From Parasponia andersonii (lineage: Eukaryota; Streptophyta; Magnoliopsida; Rosales; Cannabaceae), in the NCBI GenBank assembly GCA_002914805.1, contig JXTB01000144.1, positions 578,721 to 642,720 on the forward strand: a stretch of DNA of 64,000 nt. The letters are read 5' to 3'. This document shows positions 47,593-59,482 of the stretch, piece after piece; within the stretch, counting starts at the first letter, position 1; each line of letters starts with the position of its first letter. Under the pieces are notes generated by a model, which was given only the letters and a program-made list of their open reading frames with translations, was not told where the DNA came from and ran no database searches. The position numbers and the translations under genes are program-made.

Positions 47593-50500
47593 GATTCTAG
47601 TCTCAGGTTTAATCTATCCCCTTTTTTTTTCTTTTTTTTTTTTGGTCAAAACCAGCTCTTATTCTTTTTTTTTTTCTTTCATCTAAATTGTCCAAAAAAA
47701 TATATATAAACTCGATATGTTCTGGTCGTAGCTAATTCAGATTGCTTGTTTGCTTTTGAATCCGAATTTATATCTTTGTATCTTTCAGTTAGCACTTGTA
47801 AACAGTTATTATCTGAGTTCTCAAAAAAAAAAAAAAGAAGAATCAGTGGCTGAATTTGAGGATTTTGAGGGTGGTTCAGTAAAACGGTTGTAATTTTTGA
47901 TCTAGATATCGAAATGACTGTATATCAAATCGAAACTTATTCCGAGCCTTACATCTCTGAACTGATCACGTACTGTTCACCCCAGTTTTTGAGTCCAAAA
48001 TCCATCATTTTCATCACTTTCCTAGCCTTCAAAGTTTTGTGTGCGTTTTTTTTTTTAAATTTTCTTTTTTATCTTCTTTATTTCGATTTCTTTGCTTGTC
48101 AAATTCCAGAAACTATTATTCCAAGTTATTACATTAAATCCTGATTTAGTTGGTGAGTTTTTTGTGTGGATTGTTGCTAAGAAATTCTCTTTATTTGTTT
48201 GAATTAGTTTGATAAGAACTTTTGAGAAATTACGAGTGAAAAAAGACAAGAGTAGTGAGCACATAAGAGGGTAAAAGCCAATCTGATATATTCGAGTGAA
48301 ACACGAGTGAAATTAAGTGATTCATTACTGAGTAAAATACGTGAGAGAGTGTGTGAGGTCTTTTCTTTTTTCTAACTTTGTTTTGTAGCAAACATATCAG
48401 ACAACAAGAACAGAAACAATTCTGGAGATACATCAGAGTGGGTGATCCAAAACTTCTCATGGAAGTCTTAATTGGTGAGATGAGGAGAGTAATGAGAGCC
48501 GAGATGGAGCAGGTTCATGAGCGGATAGACAGAATAGAGAACTCACATGTGGAGCAGCCACAAATCGCTCCTAATATGTAAGAAGACTGAGATTCTAGCA
48601 TAGGGAAGTGAAGACTGAAGATAAAGAGTATTATAGAGATACTTTTGGTGATGAAGATGATCGAGATTCAATAGTTGGTAATAGGCGATACGATGGGCAG
48701 CTTAGAGGAGCTAGAAATCGAGAAGATAATTCACTGGGTAGTATTAAAATGAAGATTCCATCCTTTCAAGACAAGAACGATCCAAAAGCTTACCTTGAGT
48801 GGGAGAAAAAGGTTGAATTAGTATTTGATTACCACAATTACTCCGAGATTAAGAAGGTAAAGCTTGCTGCTATTGAATTTTTTTATTATGCAATTATATG
48901 ATGGGATTAGTTGGTAATGAATAAGAGAAGAAATAAGGAGCATCCAGTAGAGACATGGGAGGAGATGAAAATAGTGATGAGAAAGAGATTTGTACTGAGC
49001 TACTACTACCGGGAATTGTATAACAAGTTGCAAAGCCTTAGGCAAGATAACTAGAGTGTAGAGGAATATTATAAGGAGATAGAGGTTGCTATGATTCGAG
49101 CGAATATAGAGGAGAATCGGGAGGCTATAATGTCCAGATTCTTGGTTAGTTTGAATCGAGAAATTGCTAATGTGGTGGAACTGCAACATTATGTGGAGTT
49201 GGAAGATATGGTCTATATGGCTATAAAAATTAAGAACTAACTCAAGAGGAGGGGTAGCAAGTCTAAGCCAAAATCCAAGTACATCCGCTTGGAAATCAAA
49301 TCAATGGAAAAAGGATGAGAGGCAACCTACGATGAAGCCTAAAGCTGAGCAAAAGTAAGAAGTGACCAGCCATGTAAATCAAGGTAAATTTGATTCTTTA
49401 ACTTCTAGGAATCGCGATATCAAGTACTTTAAATTTCAAGAAAAGGGTCACATAGCTAGCCAATGTCCAAACAAAAGAGTTATGGTGTTGCGAGATAACA
49501 GTGAAATTGAAACCGAAGACGAAGATGACACCGATCTTATGCCACCATTGGAGGATGCCGAGGAAGAAGAATACCCTACCTAAGGAGATTTATTGGTGGC
49601 AAGAAGAGCTTTGAGTGCTCAAGTCAAAGAAGATGAAGAGGTGCAACGAGAAAACATTTTTCATACTAGATGCCACGTTCAAAATAAGGTATGTAGTATG
49701 ATTATTGATGGTGGTAGTTGTACTAATATTGCTAGCACTACTATGGTAGAGAAATTAGGGTTGCCAACAATGAAGCATCCCCAGCCTTACAAGTTACAGT
49801 GGTTAAATGATAGTGGTGAACTAAAGGTGAATAAACAAGTATTAGTTTCTTTTCGTATCAGGAAATATGAAGATGAAGTTTTGTGCGATGTGATTCCGAT
49901 GCAAGTTGGACACTTGTTATTAGGTCGACCATGGCAATTTGATAGATGTATTAAATATAATGGCTTCATCAACAAGTACTCGTTTGTACTTAATCAAAGG
50001 ACAATCACTTTAGTTCCTTTGACACCAAAAGAAGTTTATGAAGATTAAGTGAGGTTACAAAAAGAGAGTGATCAAAAAAGAAAGAGTGAAAAAGAGAGAG
50101 AAGTCGAAGAAAAAAAAGAGAGAAAAGGCAATAATAGATTCGGCCATTGAGAGAAAAACAGAGAGAAAATAAAATAATTTTATGCAAAAACCAGAGAAAT
50201 TAAGAGAGTGATGTTTTCAAACCAGCCGATGATTATACTCTTGTACAAAGAGGTATTTTTAAACACTAACGGTCTTGACCATGTTTTGCATAGTTCTGTT
50301 GTTTCTCTCTTCTAGGAATTTAGCGATGTTTTCTCCGAGAAAATTCCTAGTGGATTACCACCAATCCGAGGGATTGAGTATCGAATTGACTTCGTGCACG
50401 ATGCCATCATTGCAGATCATCCAACCTATAGGAGTAACCTCGAGGAGACAAATGAACTACAATGACAGGTTGATGAAGAAAAGATTTATGCTATCCAAGA

Positions 50501-50621
50501 ATGGCCAAGTCCAACGAGCGTAAGTTTAAGTATTGGCGCAGTTCTTATGCAAGAAGGACGATCAATTACATATTTTAATGAAAAACTAAGTTGGGCTGCT
50601 TTAAACTACCCTACTTATGAT

Positions 50622-50626
50622 AAAGA
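50622..50626. repeat. Target-site duplication, nested LTR, left (AAAGA)
   Basis: AAAGA is repeated at 52429-52433, immediately outside the nested element. Confidence 0.8.
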
Positions 50627-52428
50627 TGTTGGTTTATTGACCTAATACTTAGGAAAATCATGCATGCATGCAGATATGAAAAATACATGATCATATCATG
50701 AATGCAACGGAAAAATTAGCAGATTTAGGTTTTAAAATTTTTTATATGAAAACAGTTTTCATAACCATATAACACACATGCATCATATAAGGATCATGTA
50801 CAACATAAATCAAATCTAGATGCAAAACCCTAGAGAAGAGATTTGGGTTTACCTCTTGTAGTGTGTTCCTCCTTGATCTCCTTATTGATGGTAGTCAAAC
50901 CTCCAATCCTAGATCTTCTTGTCTATACTCTTGCTCTTGGTTGATGAGGCGAGTGGGCACCAAGTCAAAACCTTCGTTGGAGAATGATCAAGAATACCTT
51001 CTTAATCCTATAGAACACTAGGACGTGAGATGGGACTGTAAGATAGTAGGAAATTTTTTCTCTTTTCTCTTTCTCAGCCTTGGCCGATTTTTCTCCCCCT
51101 CTCCCTGTGTCTATGCGTGTGACTCTATTAGAGTTACTGTGTAGTTTTTTCTCTCATATATCTTATATATATGGGATCAAAAACTGCTAACCCTGATCCA
51201 ATTAGGATTGAGCTTGTTCTCCAATTTGGGCTTTGGGTGTATTTTTATAAATATGTCCAACTCATGAAACTTATTTATAAAAATACCAATTTCTGTGTAG
51301 AATCATTATTTTACACAATTTCATGAAACTAATTTCACAAATACCACCAACCAATTAATGAGCTTAATTGAGCTAGACAAAGGACCTAATGCATCCAAAT
51401 AATCTAAGCTCCAATAATATAATAAATACATAATAACTCTTATTATGGTATTTATATAAATATTATTAGTAAAGGGGACACTCCACTAAAGGCCCAATAC
51501 TGCACTCTTAGATTAAATGTCATGCCTTTTATAGAGATTTAATCAACTAACCTTGATTAACCGATCCATCTAGCATATTCTATACCACATATAGAATCCC
51601 TATATAATACTGTAGTTGGATAGGTGAAATTACCGTAATACCCCTCCAACACCTATTTATCTTTAAGTTACCATCTTTCTATCAAGGAATAATGTTGTCG
51701 ATAATTTTGTTCTCAATGGCTATTTAGACAAAATTATCAACTAATTCACAAAGTGAATACCAAGATCTTAGATTTAATTATTCCGTGAATCTTGAAAGAA
51801 CCTAAAGTGGCATTAATGTATAGTGTCTTTAACTATTTGGTGTTCCCATCAATTCATAAGCTATAACCTCTAATATGCTAGAGTTCACCTCTAATTTCAT
51901 AGAGGTTAGTCTTTTAACAAATCAAAAGGCTATAACCTATGAAAGTAAGTCCATTTAAACATCAAGGATTAAGATCTATATACTAAGAGCTAGTTTGTGA
52001 TAATATAAGAACTGAGTTACGATACTCCAATATTTTATATTACCTGGTCCAGTTTAATACATATAACTTCTTTATGTTGTATTAGTGTTTCTATCAGAAG
52101 TCAGATACTTCAATGATTTGAGACACTTTATTCCCGTTAAGATAGACAAACACTACAACTTATAGTAAATAAAGTATTCCATCTTTATTTACAGATTGTA
52201 AACTATTTCACTTAGACTTAGATAAAGAAACAAGTCTCCCCATAATTAATACTTAATCATGTTTATTTCTTTATACACATATAAAGTCATGGAATCTTTT
52301 TCAAATGAATAAACTATTCAACTAAAATAGTTTAATCTAGCAAATATCATAATTGCATATAAGAGAAAGTTGTTTATACTCAAAAGGATAAAATTAAAAA
52401 TCTGTTTTTTAGGGCGAAAATCCCAACA
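50627..52428 (-). mobile_element. Solo LTR (1.8 kb) nested in the gypsy element
   Basis: It begins TGTTGGTTTATTG and ends ATCCCAACA, so TG...CA and the inverted TGTTGG/CCAACA are present, and AAAGA duplications flank it. Removing it restores the codon order of the interrupted RNase H frame. There is no coding or primer site inside. Read on the minus strand it starts TGTTGGGATTTTCGCCCTAAA, like LTRs of large plant copia elements, so that strand is the likely orientation; this is inference. The length is long for an LTR but within that class. Confidence 0.82.
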
Positions 52429-52649
52429 AAAGAAATGTATACGTTGGTTCAAGCTTTGAAAACATGGCAACATTACGTTCGGGAGTTCGTGATTCACATT
52501 GATCATGAGTTGTTAAAGCTCCTTAAAGGTCAGTACAAGTTGAATAAGAGGCTTGCATGATGGTTGGAATTTATTGAGACGTTTCCATATGTCATCCGAT
52601 ATAAACAAGGCAAAGATTTGAGGACAAATCCTTTTCAAGAGAAGGGGAA

Positions 52650-53484
52650 TGATGCAAATCTAGGCACGGTTACATAGGAACCAATTCAAGTTCCAATTAG
52701 ACCAGTTAGAAAAGCTCAAGCTGAAAGATTCAATGAGTCTCTCAATAAGGTGATTCAAAGCATTTGGACTAAGATAAATTCTTGGAGGACCAAGAATGAT
52801 GTTCCACATGGTCCACAAGATCAGATTTCCATTATTCATGCTTTGGAATAATCTGCAAAAGACTCTCACAAGAGGATTGTTCAAGGGTGCATGAATTAAG
52901 CTTAGTTTCCTGATTTTGGTGACTTACCCATTTTTGACTCATCAAGGACAATGGTTGACTAAAATTAGTTAAATTTCATTTCTTATTTATTTATTATAAG
53001 TTTTATTGCTGAGTTGTAAGGCTTGCATGCCAGTCTAGATACTTTCCTTTTTTATTGTGCAATAGGCACGTTTTTTAGGATAATTGTAGGAAATCAATTC
53101 TCTAAATTAAATTAGGTTATTTTAGTTTCCTTTTCTTGTTTTGGGTAGCTTCTTAGATGTTTTTAGCAGGCAATTTTCGTGGTCCTTATTTATATAAATA
53201 GCCATTAGCTAAATGAAAAGATCATATTACAATTCATTAAAATTAAGAACAATTTCTGTTTGGTTCTTTGAGAATTTATTCGAATTTATCAGATTTCTCT
53301 GTGACGTTCATCTCTTGATTTATCAATCGAGTTTTCCATCTTTGATTGTAGCGTCTTCCTTTATACCAAGATTTACATCTCTTTATAAATGTTGGGTCGA
53401 GGTTCCATCCAAATCTAATTGTAGAACGGTCCTAAACATCATTTTTATTTTGGGTTTCATCACAAGTCGACGGATTTCATATCA
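52650..53484 (+). repeat. 3' LTR of gypsy element
   Basis: It aligns end to end with 46739-47576 and includes the same TATATAAATAG box (53190-53200). Confidence 0.9.
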
Positions 53485-54589
53485 GTTTGTGTGTCTTTAT
53501 ATATATCATTACTCGTATAGTGATTATTTCTTCACCAAAATGAAATCATTAATGCTTTTTGCTCCCATATGTTCAGGTCTTCAGGCTATACAAATCATAG
53601 CTACGCCATTTGCCGAGTGTAATAAGTAGAGTTGTCCATGAGTTCATTCATTTTTGTTGCATTTAATCTTATCTACATAAATGTCGGTTTACCTGAATTG
53701 CATCCAATTCCTACATGATCAGTTGTTTATAAATCTAATTGGGTTTACTATGCACTAGATTGGTTATTCGCACTTTACATATTAAATTGTGTAAATTTGG
53801 CTCATGATTTGTTGTTTTTAGGGTTAATATTTTATTGGGCTTTTTAAAATATTACTGTTAAATAGATAACCCTTTAATATTTTATTGACATAAATGTCCC
53901 ATTCTTAATTAATACTTTATACTATTCCAAACCTACACTTGAAATCCCTAGCCTTCTCTTTATCTATCTTTCTCCAAGAATTTTACACCGTTGTTTTTTA
54001 TCTGGTAATCTTACTTTCTGGCTCTGCAATACAAAAGACCAAGACATAAACTCCTAACAATTCCTCTCCCAATCTAAAATTCTCTAAATCACGATTATCT
54101 TCCTTAACCCAGAGTTTCTCACAGACCCAAATTCAAGGTGTGCCCATAGCGGAGTTCTCGTTGCAGTTGTTGTTGAACATCAACGTCAGATTTTTTCATG
54201 GAGGTGGCGGAGCTCGGCAAATTCTCTCTTTTAAGCTTTCAAATATGAGAATATGAAATTTAGGCCCTTTTAAGCAATTTCCTGACACCATAATATCTAA
54301 TTATTTAATTTAGATATTTTACTTATTTTATTCCGAAAATTTGAAATTACAAATAGAGCTTAAATTATCTCTTTTACCCTTATTAATACCAAATTTTACA
54401 GTTATAGTTCCACCATTCTAGATACCAAATAAGTTCAAAACATCGGCTTTCTGTATGACCAATTTTGTGGCCATGGGTACATTTGTGATTGAATTTGTCA
54501 GATTTTGATTATTGATTTTGAGAAAACCATTTTTTTGTTGGATCTATTTTGAGTCATCAATGTTGAAGATTCTGACTGTTCTACCTCAT
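53485..54589. other. Intergenic DNA, no gene seen
   Basis: A leader-like, C-rich stretch at 53930-54240 could be a gene fragment, but no frame or splice pattern supports one. Confidence 0.4.
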
Positions 54590-55195
54590 TGTTCAATATG
54601 ATGTATCATATTTATTCACAACGAACCAAAAAATAGCACTCTTCCAAATTTAGAACTAGTTTTTTGTGCATAATCTCTTCACAAATTTAGTCAAAAACAT
54701 TATCTAAGCCAACAAAGAATATGTAAACCCGTTATCGTTTAATGGTCTTACGATATGTTTTAACATCATCTGGATCCTTCATAACCACCTTATCACGATG
54801 GTCTAATACTTGAAAAGTTTTAGTCAACTCTCCATAATCCACATAAAGTATTTTTTTTCTTTTGTTTTGCTGAGCAGACCTTCTGATTCAAAGTAAACAC
54901 TTATAATTCATCACTTCCGTCCTAAAATACTTTGAACAAAGTATCCCAAACGTCATAGATAATAGGTAAGTGTAAATAACTCCTCTAATGACATAGATAT
55001 TAATAATCACCGTTTAACCTTTCGATTTTCAGCATACCTCTTTTCGTATCCTTCATTTGATTCCACATATAGCTTAGTCTTGTCACAAATATAAGAAATC
55101 TTGTCTCTTTTGACAATATATATTTTCATCAATTTAGACATATATCCTAATTCGTCTTTGTAAGAGTAATTTCTGCATTGAATACTCATTCAGAC
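54590..55195 (-). pseudogene. Copia gag relic (UBN2-type), minus strand
   Basis: On the minus strand, read through breaks, the order fits the gag of plant copia elements: KRDKISYICDKTK near 55110, GYEKRYAENRKVKR near 55030, then a DVWDTLFKVF-like block (54940), HRDKVVMKDPDDV near 54790 and a FLAGLD-like block near 54710. Several stops and frameshifts separate these. No LTR or pol is attached, so it is an isolated fragment. Confidence 0.65.
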
Positions 55196-55478
55196 TGAAT
55201 TACAACGGGGATAGATTTATCCCCCCGATCATTCATTTTTTTTATTCACTCATCATTTTTTTCCTTCTTTTTTTCCTTTTTTTTTTGAGTATATATGTGT
55301 AAAAGCTAATAATACAAAAGAAAAAAAAATAAAAAATAAAAAATAGTAAAGAGAGGTAATGGTAACAAGTGATTTAAATAAATATATATATTTTTTAATA
55401 AATACCTTTGTTTTTTTCTTTATTTCGAATATATATATATCTATATATTCTAATGACTAATAACTATATAAATATATA
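55196..55478. other. AT-rich DNA leading into the MITE cluster
   Basis: This is a low-complexity A/T tract; nothing is encoded. Confidence 0.5.
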
Positions 55479-55714
55479 GGGCAGCAATTCAGTAGGTATT
55501 TTTTTTTATCTATGCATAGGTATCAATTTGGCCAATGAAAATTTAGCATGCACATTTTTTTATCGTAAAATGTAATAGAGAGAAAGAATATTAATGATGC
55601 ACGTCTTTTCATGCACTTCATTGTAGTCATTGGATCACCATCTAATGGTGATCTAACGGCTAAAAAAAAAATACATATCCATAGGTAAAAAAAAAAAACA
55701 TATTGGATTGACAA
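55479..55714 (-). mobile_element. (TA)n MITE, copy 2
   Basis: It is full length and reversed relative to copy 1: it starts GGGCAGCAATTCAGTAGG and ends TTGGATTGACAAC. TA-rich tracts lie on both sides. Confidence 0.8.
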
Positions 55715-55723
55715 CTATATATA

Positions 55724-55880
55724 TGGTGATCCAATGGATATAATGAAGTGCAAGAAAAGACGTGCATCATTAATATTCTTTCCCTCTCTTACATTTTACA
55801 ATAAAAAAATGTGCATGCTAAATTTTCATCGACTAAATTGATACTAAGTAAAAAAAAAAATACCTACCGGATTGGTGCCC
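55724..55880 (+). mobile_element. (TA)n MITE, copy 3, left-truncated
   Basis: It starts at the central GGTGATCCAATGG right after a short TA run and ends CGGATTGGTGCCC. The left third is missing. Confidence 0.75.
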
Positions 55881-55911
<31 letters not shown>

Positions 55912-55915
55912 ATAT

Positions 55916-56192
55916 GGTTGTCAATCCAATAGGTATTTTTTTTCTTTAACTATGGGTGGGTATTTTTTTTTAGCCGTTAGATCACCGTCTAATGGTGATC
56001 CAATGACTATAATGAAGTACATGAAAAGACGTGTATCATTAATGTTCTTTCTCTCTCTTACTTTTTACAATAAAAAAATGTGCATGCTAAATTTTCATTG
56101 GCCAAATTGATACCTATGCATATGCTAAATTTTTATTGGCCAAATTGATATCTATGCATAAATAAAGAAAAAAAATACCTGGATTGGTACCT
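55916..56192 (+). mobile_element. (TA)n MITE, copy 4, with internal duplication
   Basis: It starts GGTTGTCAATCCAATAGG after a (TA)n tract and ends GGATTGGTACCT. A segment of about 40 bp with ATTGGCCAAATTGATA is duplicated in tandem at 56078-56160. Confidence 0.8.
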
Positions 56193-56212
56193 ATATATAT
56201 ATATATATACCA

Positions 56213-56660
56213 ATCCTGAGATTTTTTTTCTTGAGTAAGTTTAGAACGTTAGCAATGAGTGGCGGCTGGTGCTCGACTTCGGATGAGGATGGGTTCACGA
56301 TCGGCTGACTGAGACGGCGAGCTGGCGTGGTCGCAGGCTGGCGAGGGGTAGCGGCGTCGTCGGCAGAGGCGAGCCACTTCGGGTGGTTCGTGGGCATAGT
56401 AGAGCTCGGCATGTCTGGGTGTTTCCGATGAGGTCGAGCTCCGGTGAGTCTCGGCGATGGGTCTTCAGCGGCGAAACTCAGTGTGTTGGTCAGTGGTGAG
56501 TTTTATTGTGGCGAACATCTTAGGCAATTGAAGAGCTCAGTTGCAAGTTTGGTGCTCGACAGCAGCGATGGTGGGCTGCGAAGGTGACTGGCTGGTGCAC
56601 GGAGCTTGGCGGTGGAGCTCGGCAGTGGGTGTCGGCGTGTGTGGAATCGCAGGAACTTGC
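56213..56660. other. GC-rich island between TA tracts
   Basis: This segment is strikingly G+C-rich compared with everything around it (many GGCG, GCTCGGC and TCGGC words) and lies between the TA tracts of MITE copies 4 and 5. Its left tip (CCAATCCTGAG, then a T-run) looks like a MITE end. No open frame spans it on either strand and no family is recognised. It may be a captured piece of a GC-rich gene; this is inference. Confidence 0.5.
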
Positions 56661-56687
56661 CGAAATATATATATATATATATATATA

Positions 56688-56933
56688 GGTTGCCAATCCA
56701 TTAGTTATTTTTTTTCTTTACCTACCTGTGGGTAGGTTTTTTTTTTTTTAGCCGTTGGATCACTATTAGATGGTAATCCAATGGTTATAACGAAGTGTAT
56801 GAAAATACTTGCATCATTAATGTTCTTTCTCTCTCTTTCTTTTTACAATAAAAAATGTGCATGCTCAATTTTCATTGGCCAAATTGATACTTATACATAG
56901 GTAAAAAAAAAAATACCTACTGGATTGGTGCCC
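56688..56933 (+). mobile_element. (TA)n MITE, copy 5
   Basis: It is full length, from GGTTGCCAATCCATTAG to CTGGATTGGTGCCC, with TA tracts on both sides. Confidence 0.85.
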
Positions 56934-56953
56934 TATATATATATATATATATA

Positions 56954-57197
56954 GGGCACCAATCCAGTAGGTATTTTTTTTTTTTTACTTATAGGTAGGT
57001 ATCAATTTGGCCAATGAAAATTTAGTATGCACATTTTTTGATCTTAAAAAATTAAAAAGAGAAAGAGCATTAATGATGCACATCTTTTCATGCACTTCAT
57101 TATAGCCATTAGATTACCATTAGATAGTGATCCAACAGCTAAAAAAAAAATACCTACCCATAGGTAAAGAAAAAAAATACCTATTGGATTGGCAACC
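56954..57197 (-). mobile_element. (TA)n MITE, copy 6
   Basis: It is full length and in the opposite orientation to copy 5, from GGGCACCAATCCAGTAGG to ATTGGATTGGCAACC. A TA tract of only 20 bp separates the two. Confidence 0.85.
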
Positions 57198-57261
57198 ATA
57201 TATATATATATATATGAAATGCGTCTGTGTTTTTTCAGTGAATTTGTCCAAAAATCTCTAA

Positions 57262-57640
57262 CTCTGATACCATGTTAAACATCAATATCACTTTATTTTA
57301 TTCATAGTTTTAACAGAACAAAAACAAGGAATTTATAAAGATTTAAGATCCTACAAATTCCCTTAAAACCAGCCGACAAACTCTCACAAATCCCACAAGA
57401 GAGTTCCCAGAAAATATGGAAACCAATACAACACTAATTCAACAGTTGTGGTCGAACTTGAACTCGCCGCAAGGTGAGTTTCTAGATGAAGGTGCATCAT
57501 CGAACGGTTTAGGAAAGGCAGCCTTACCAGTCGCCACTCCATTTTATCATATGCGACAATGTATTCATTCTTAAAAAAAAAAAACCATACATGCAATTGA
57601 TGAATTCATTTTTATCCAGTAAATTTTAGTATACCCAACA
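57262..57640 (-). mobile_element. LTR with primer-binding site, truncated copia-type element
   Basis: On the minus strand an LTR runs from TGTTGGGTATACTAAAA (57640) to GTTTAACA (57273). It is followed at once by TGGTATCAGAG (57272-57262), the initiator tRNA-Met primer site. A TTTATAAATTCC promoter box lies near 57335. About 40 bp of interior remain before the MITE cluster's TA tract (57198-57217). The other LTR is not in the window. Confidence 0.65.
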
Positions 57641-58930
57641 AAAACTAGATTGATTGAAGGGTTTAAGTTTATTGGTTGCAGAGTTTGAAGTTAGGATTAA
57701 ATGTTGAAAGAGAGATTTGAATTGAAATAAAAATTTCAACTCTTATTGTGGAGATGATATTTTAAACCTCCCTTTTTTGTTTTTGCAAAGATTTGTTAGA
57801 AGAAAAACTACTAATTATATACCACGTTAAATGAAACTAAATTAGTTATATATATATATATTGGTAAATGATTATAGACTCTAATAAATTAATTATATAT
57901 AACTACTAATGAATTATATATTCCATTAAATTAATTATATATATTGATAAATAAATTATATACACTTAGATTATGTAGATTGAAAAATTAATTATATATT
58001 ATAATAAATAAATCATGTATATTAGTAAATTAATTATATACATTAATATGTGATATTAACTTATAATATGTGATATTAACTTATATAAGAGTATTGTGGT
58101 AAACTATAATTATTAAAATTGAAAAAAATATAGAAATTAATAAAATAAAAAAAGATATTCATTACACGTAAAATATTCATTTTGACCCTAAAAATTTCCA
58201 AACATTATTATTTTTTACATTAAAATTTCTGTCTCATTCAATTTTTTTTAATCACTGTTTCGTCATGATTGACAGAAAATGTCCCTATCCTGCCCCCGAA
58301 TGATACAGCCAAAATCTTATTTTGACCCCAAATTTTAAAAAGAAACTATATTGACAAATGATCCTTCCAACTTTTTAATCCCTAGTGCGCTACATTTACT
58401 TTGCAATTAAAAGAAACCAAAAAAAAAAAAAAAACATGTGTCACTCTAGTCATGCGGGGCTTTTAACAAGGACGTTTTAGTCATTTTGCAAAACAAAAAT
58501 GAGGCAATAGCAAAATTTTATTTCATTTAAATTAAAATATAAATAAATTCTTTGTACAAAAATTATTCCATTGTCGTCATGATTAAATAATTCAGGAAAA
58601 ATTTTGGTTCTTTTTGGACTCATTATACTAAGTGAGTTTCCACAATAAGTTGAGAAATAATTAGGATGCAATGCCTTATTGATATTTAAATTGATTTTTC
58701 TAAAAATTTACGTAATGATAACTCAAGGTTTTGTGTGTTTTCTTTTAATTTTATTTTTTAAATTTTACACTACACATATTTCTTTCTTTTTTTTTTTTCA
58801 TTTCATAGTTGTATATTACTTAATTATAGCTCATACTAAAAACTAATATTTAAATATATGTATATCCAATATAGTTTTTCAGTATCACAAAGAAAGTCTA
58901 AATTTGTTGTTACATTAAGATGAGAAAATG
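57641..58930. other. AT-rich intergenic DNA, no gene seen
   Basis: Segment 57840-58090 consists of diverged repeats of TTAATTATATAYA. No coding or element ends were recognised. Confidence 0.45.
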
Positions 58931-58954
58931 ATATCATTCTCTTGGGTTAATCAC

Positions 58955-59165
58955 GTAAAAATATTTTTATTTTTTATTTTTTTTGGCAAAAAATATCCTC
59001 TTTTCTGAATTTATGCAAATTAATAACCTCATTTTTGAAATTCTATAAATTAATACCCCTATATTTATAATTTTTTGTAAATTAATACCCTCAGTTTTTA
59101 ATTCTACAAATTAATACCCTAATATTTACAATTTTTATAAATTAATATCTTTTACTTTTGTTTTC
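58955..59165. repeat. Left arm of inverted degenerate repeats
   Basis: Several copies of a unit like TTCTACAAATTAATACCCTCA occur in tandem, about 40 bp apart. Confidence 0.65.
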
Positions 59166-59482
59166 GTTGTATATCTCTACTATGAGCAAATTAAATTATG
59201 CAAACATCTCTTATTCATTTATTAAAAATGTTTAGATATTAGTATATTAACGGAAATTATTTATAACTACTTTTTTTAATTAATTACTAAAAAAACACAT
59301 TTTTGTACTTCTCATGTTTCTTTTTTTTTTTTTTTTACAATTAACTATTTTTATCTCTAATTCTAATTTTTTTACTTTTCTTTTTTAAATAAAAAGTGAA
59401 ATAAGTTAACTACAAATACTTTTCAAAAATTCTATTATTATTTAATAAATTTTAATTAAGTTGAAGATGATGGTTACTACCA

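Larger units (their letters stand above)
48480..52645 (+). pseudogene. Gypsy gag-pol relic
   Basis: Gag has KMKIPSFQDKNDPKAYLEW (48750), a damaged zinc knuckle in which two Cys of the CCHC set have become Tyr and Phe (YFKFQEKGHIASQC, 49420), and an acidic linker. Protease carries IIDGGSCTN (about 49700) and HLLLGRPWQFD (49910). Reverse transcriptase survives only as its start (GLPPIRGIEYRIDF, 50350) and then jumps to DEEKIYAIQEWPSP and IGAVLMQEG. RNase H is split by the inserted LTR and resumes at 52433 to YVIRYKQGKD. Integrase is missing altogether. Stops and frameshifts are frequent. Confidence 0.88.
46739..53484 (+). mobile_element. Internally deleted Ty3-gypsy retrotransposon with nested solo LTR
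   Basis: Two LTRs of about 838 and 835 bp start TGATGCAAATC and end ATCA. The flanking bases GTTTA (46734-46738) and GTTTG (53485-53489) are a one-mismatch target duplication. TTTGGTATCAGAGCC (47578-47592) is the primer site for initiator tRNA-Met, and GAGAAGGGGAA (52639-52649) is the polypurine tract. The interior keeps gag, protease, scraps of reverse transcriptase and RNase H, and no integrase. By eye the LTRs agree at roughly nine bases in ten, so the insertion is moderately old. A separate 1.8-kb element sits inside the RNase H part. Confidence 0.92.

Noticed and set aside
55811-56110. 99-codon open frame through the MITE cluster
   Set aside because: It runs through TA tracts and two non-coding MITE copies, and the same peptide recurs wherever the MITE does.
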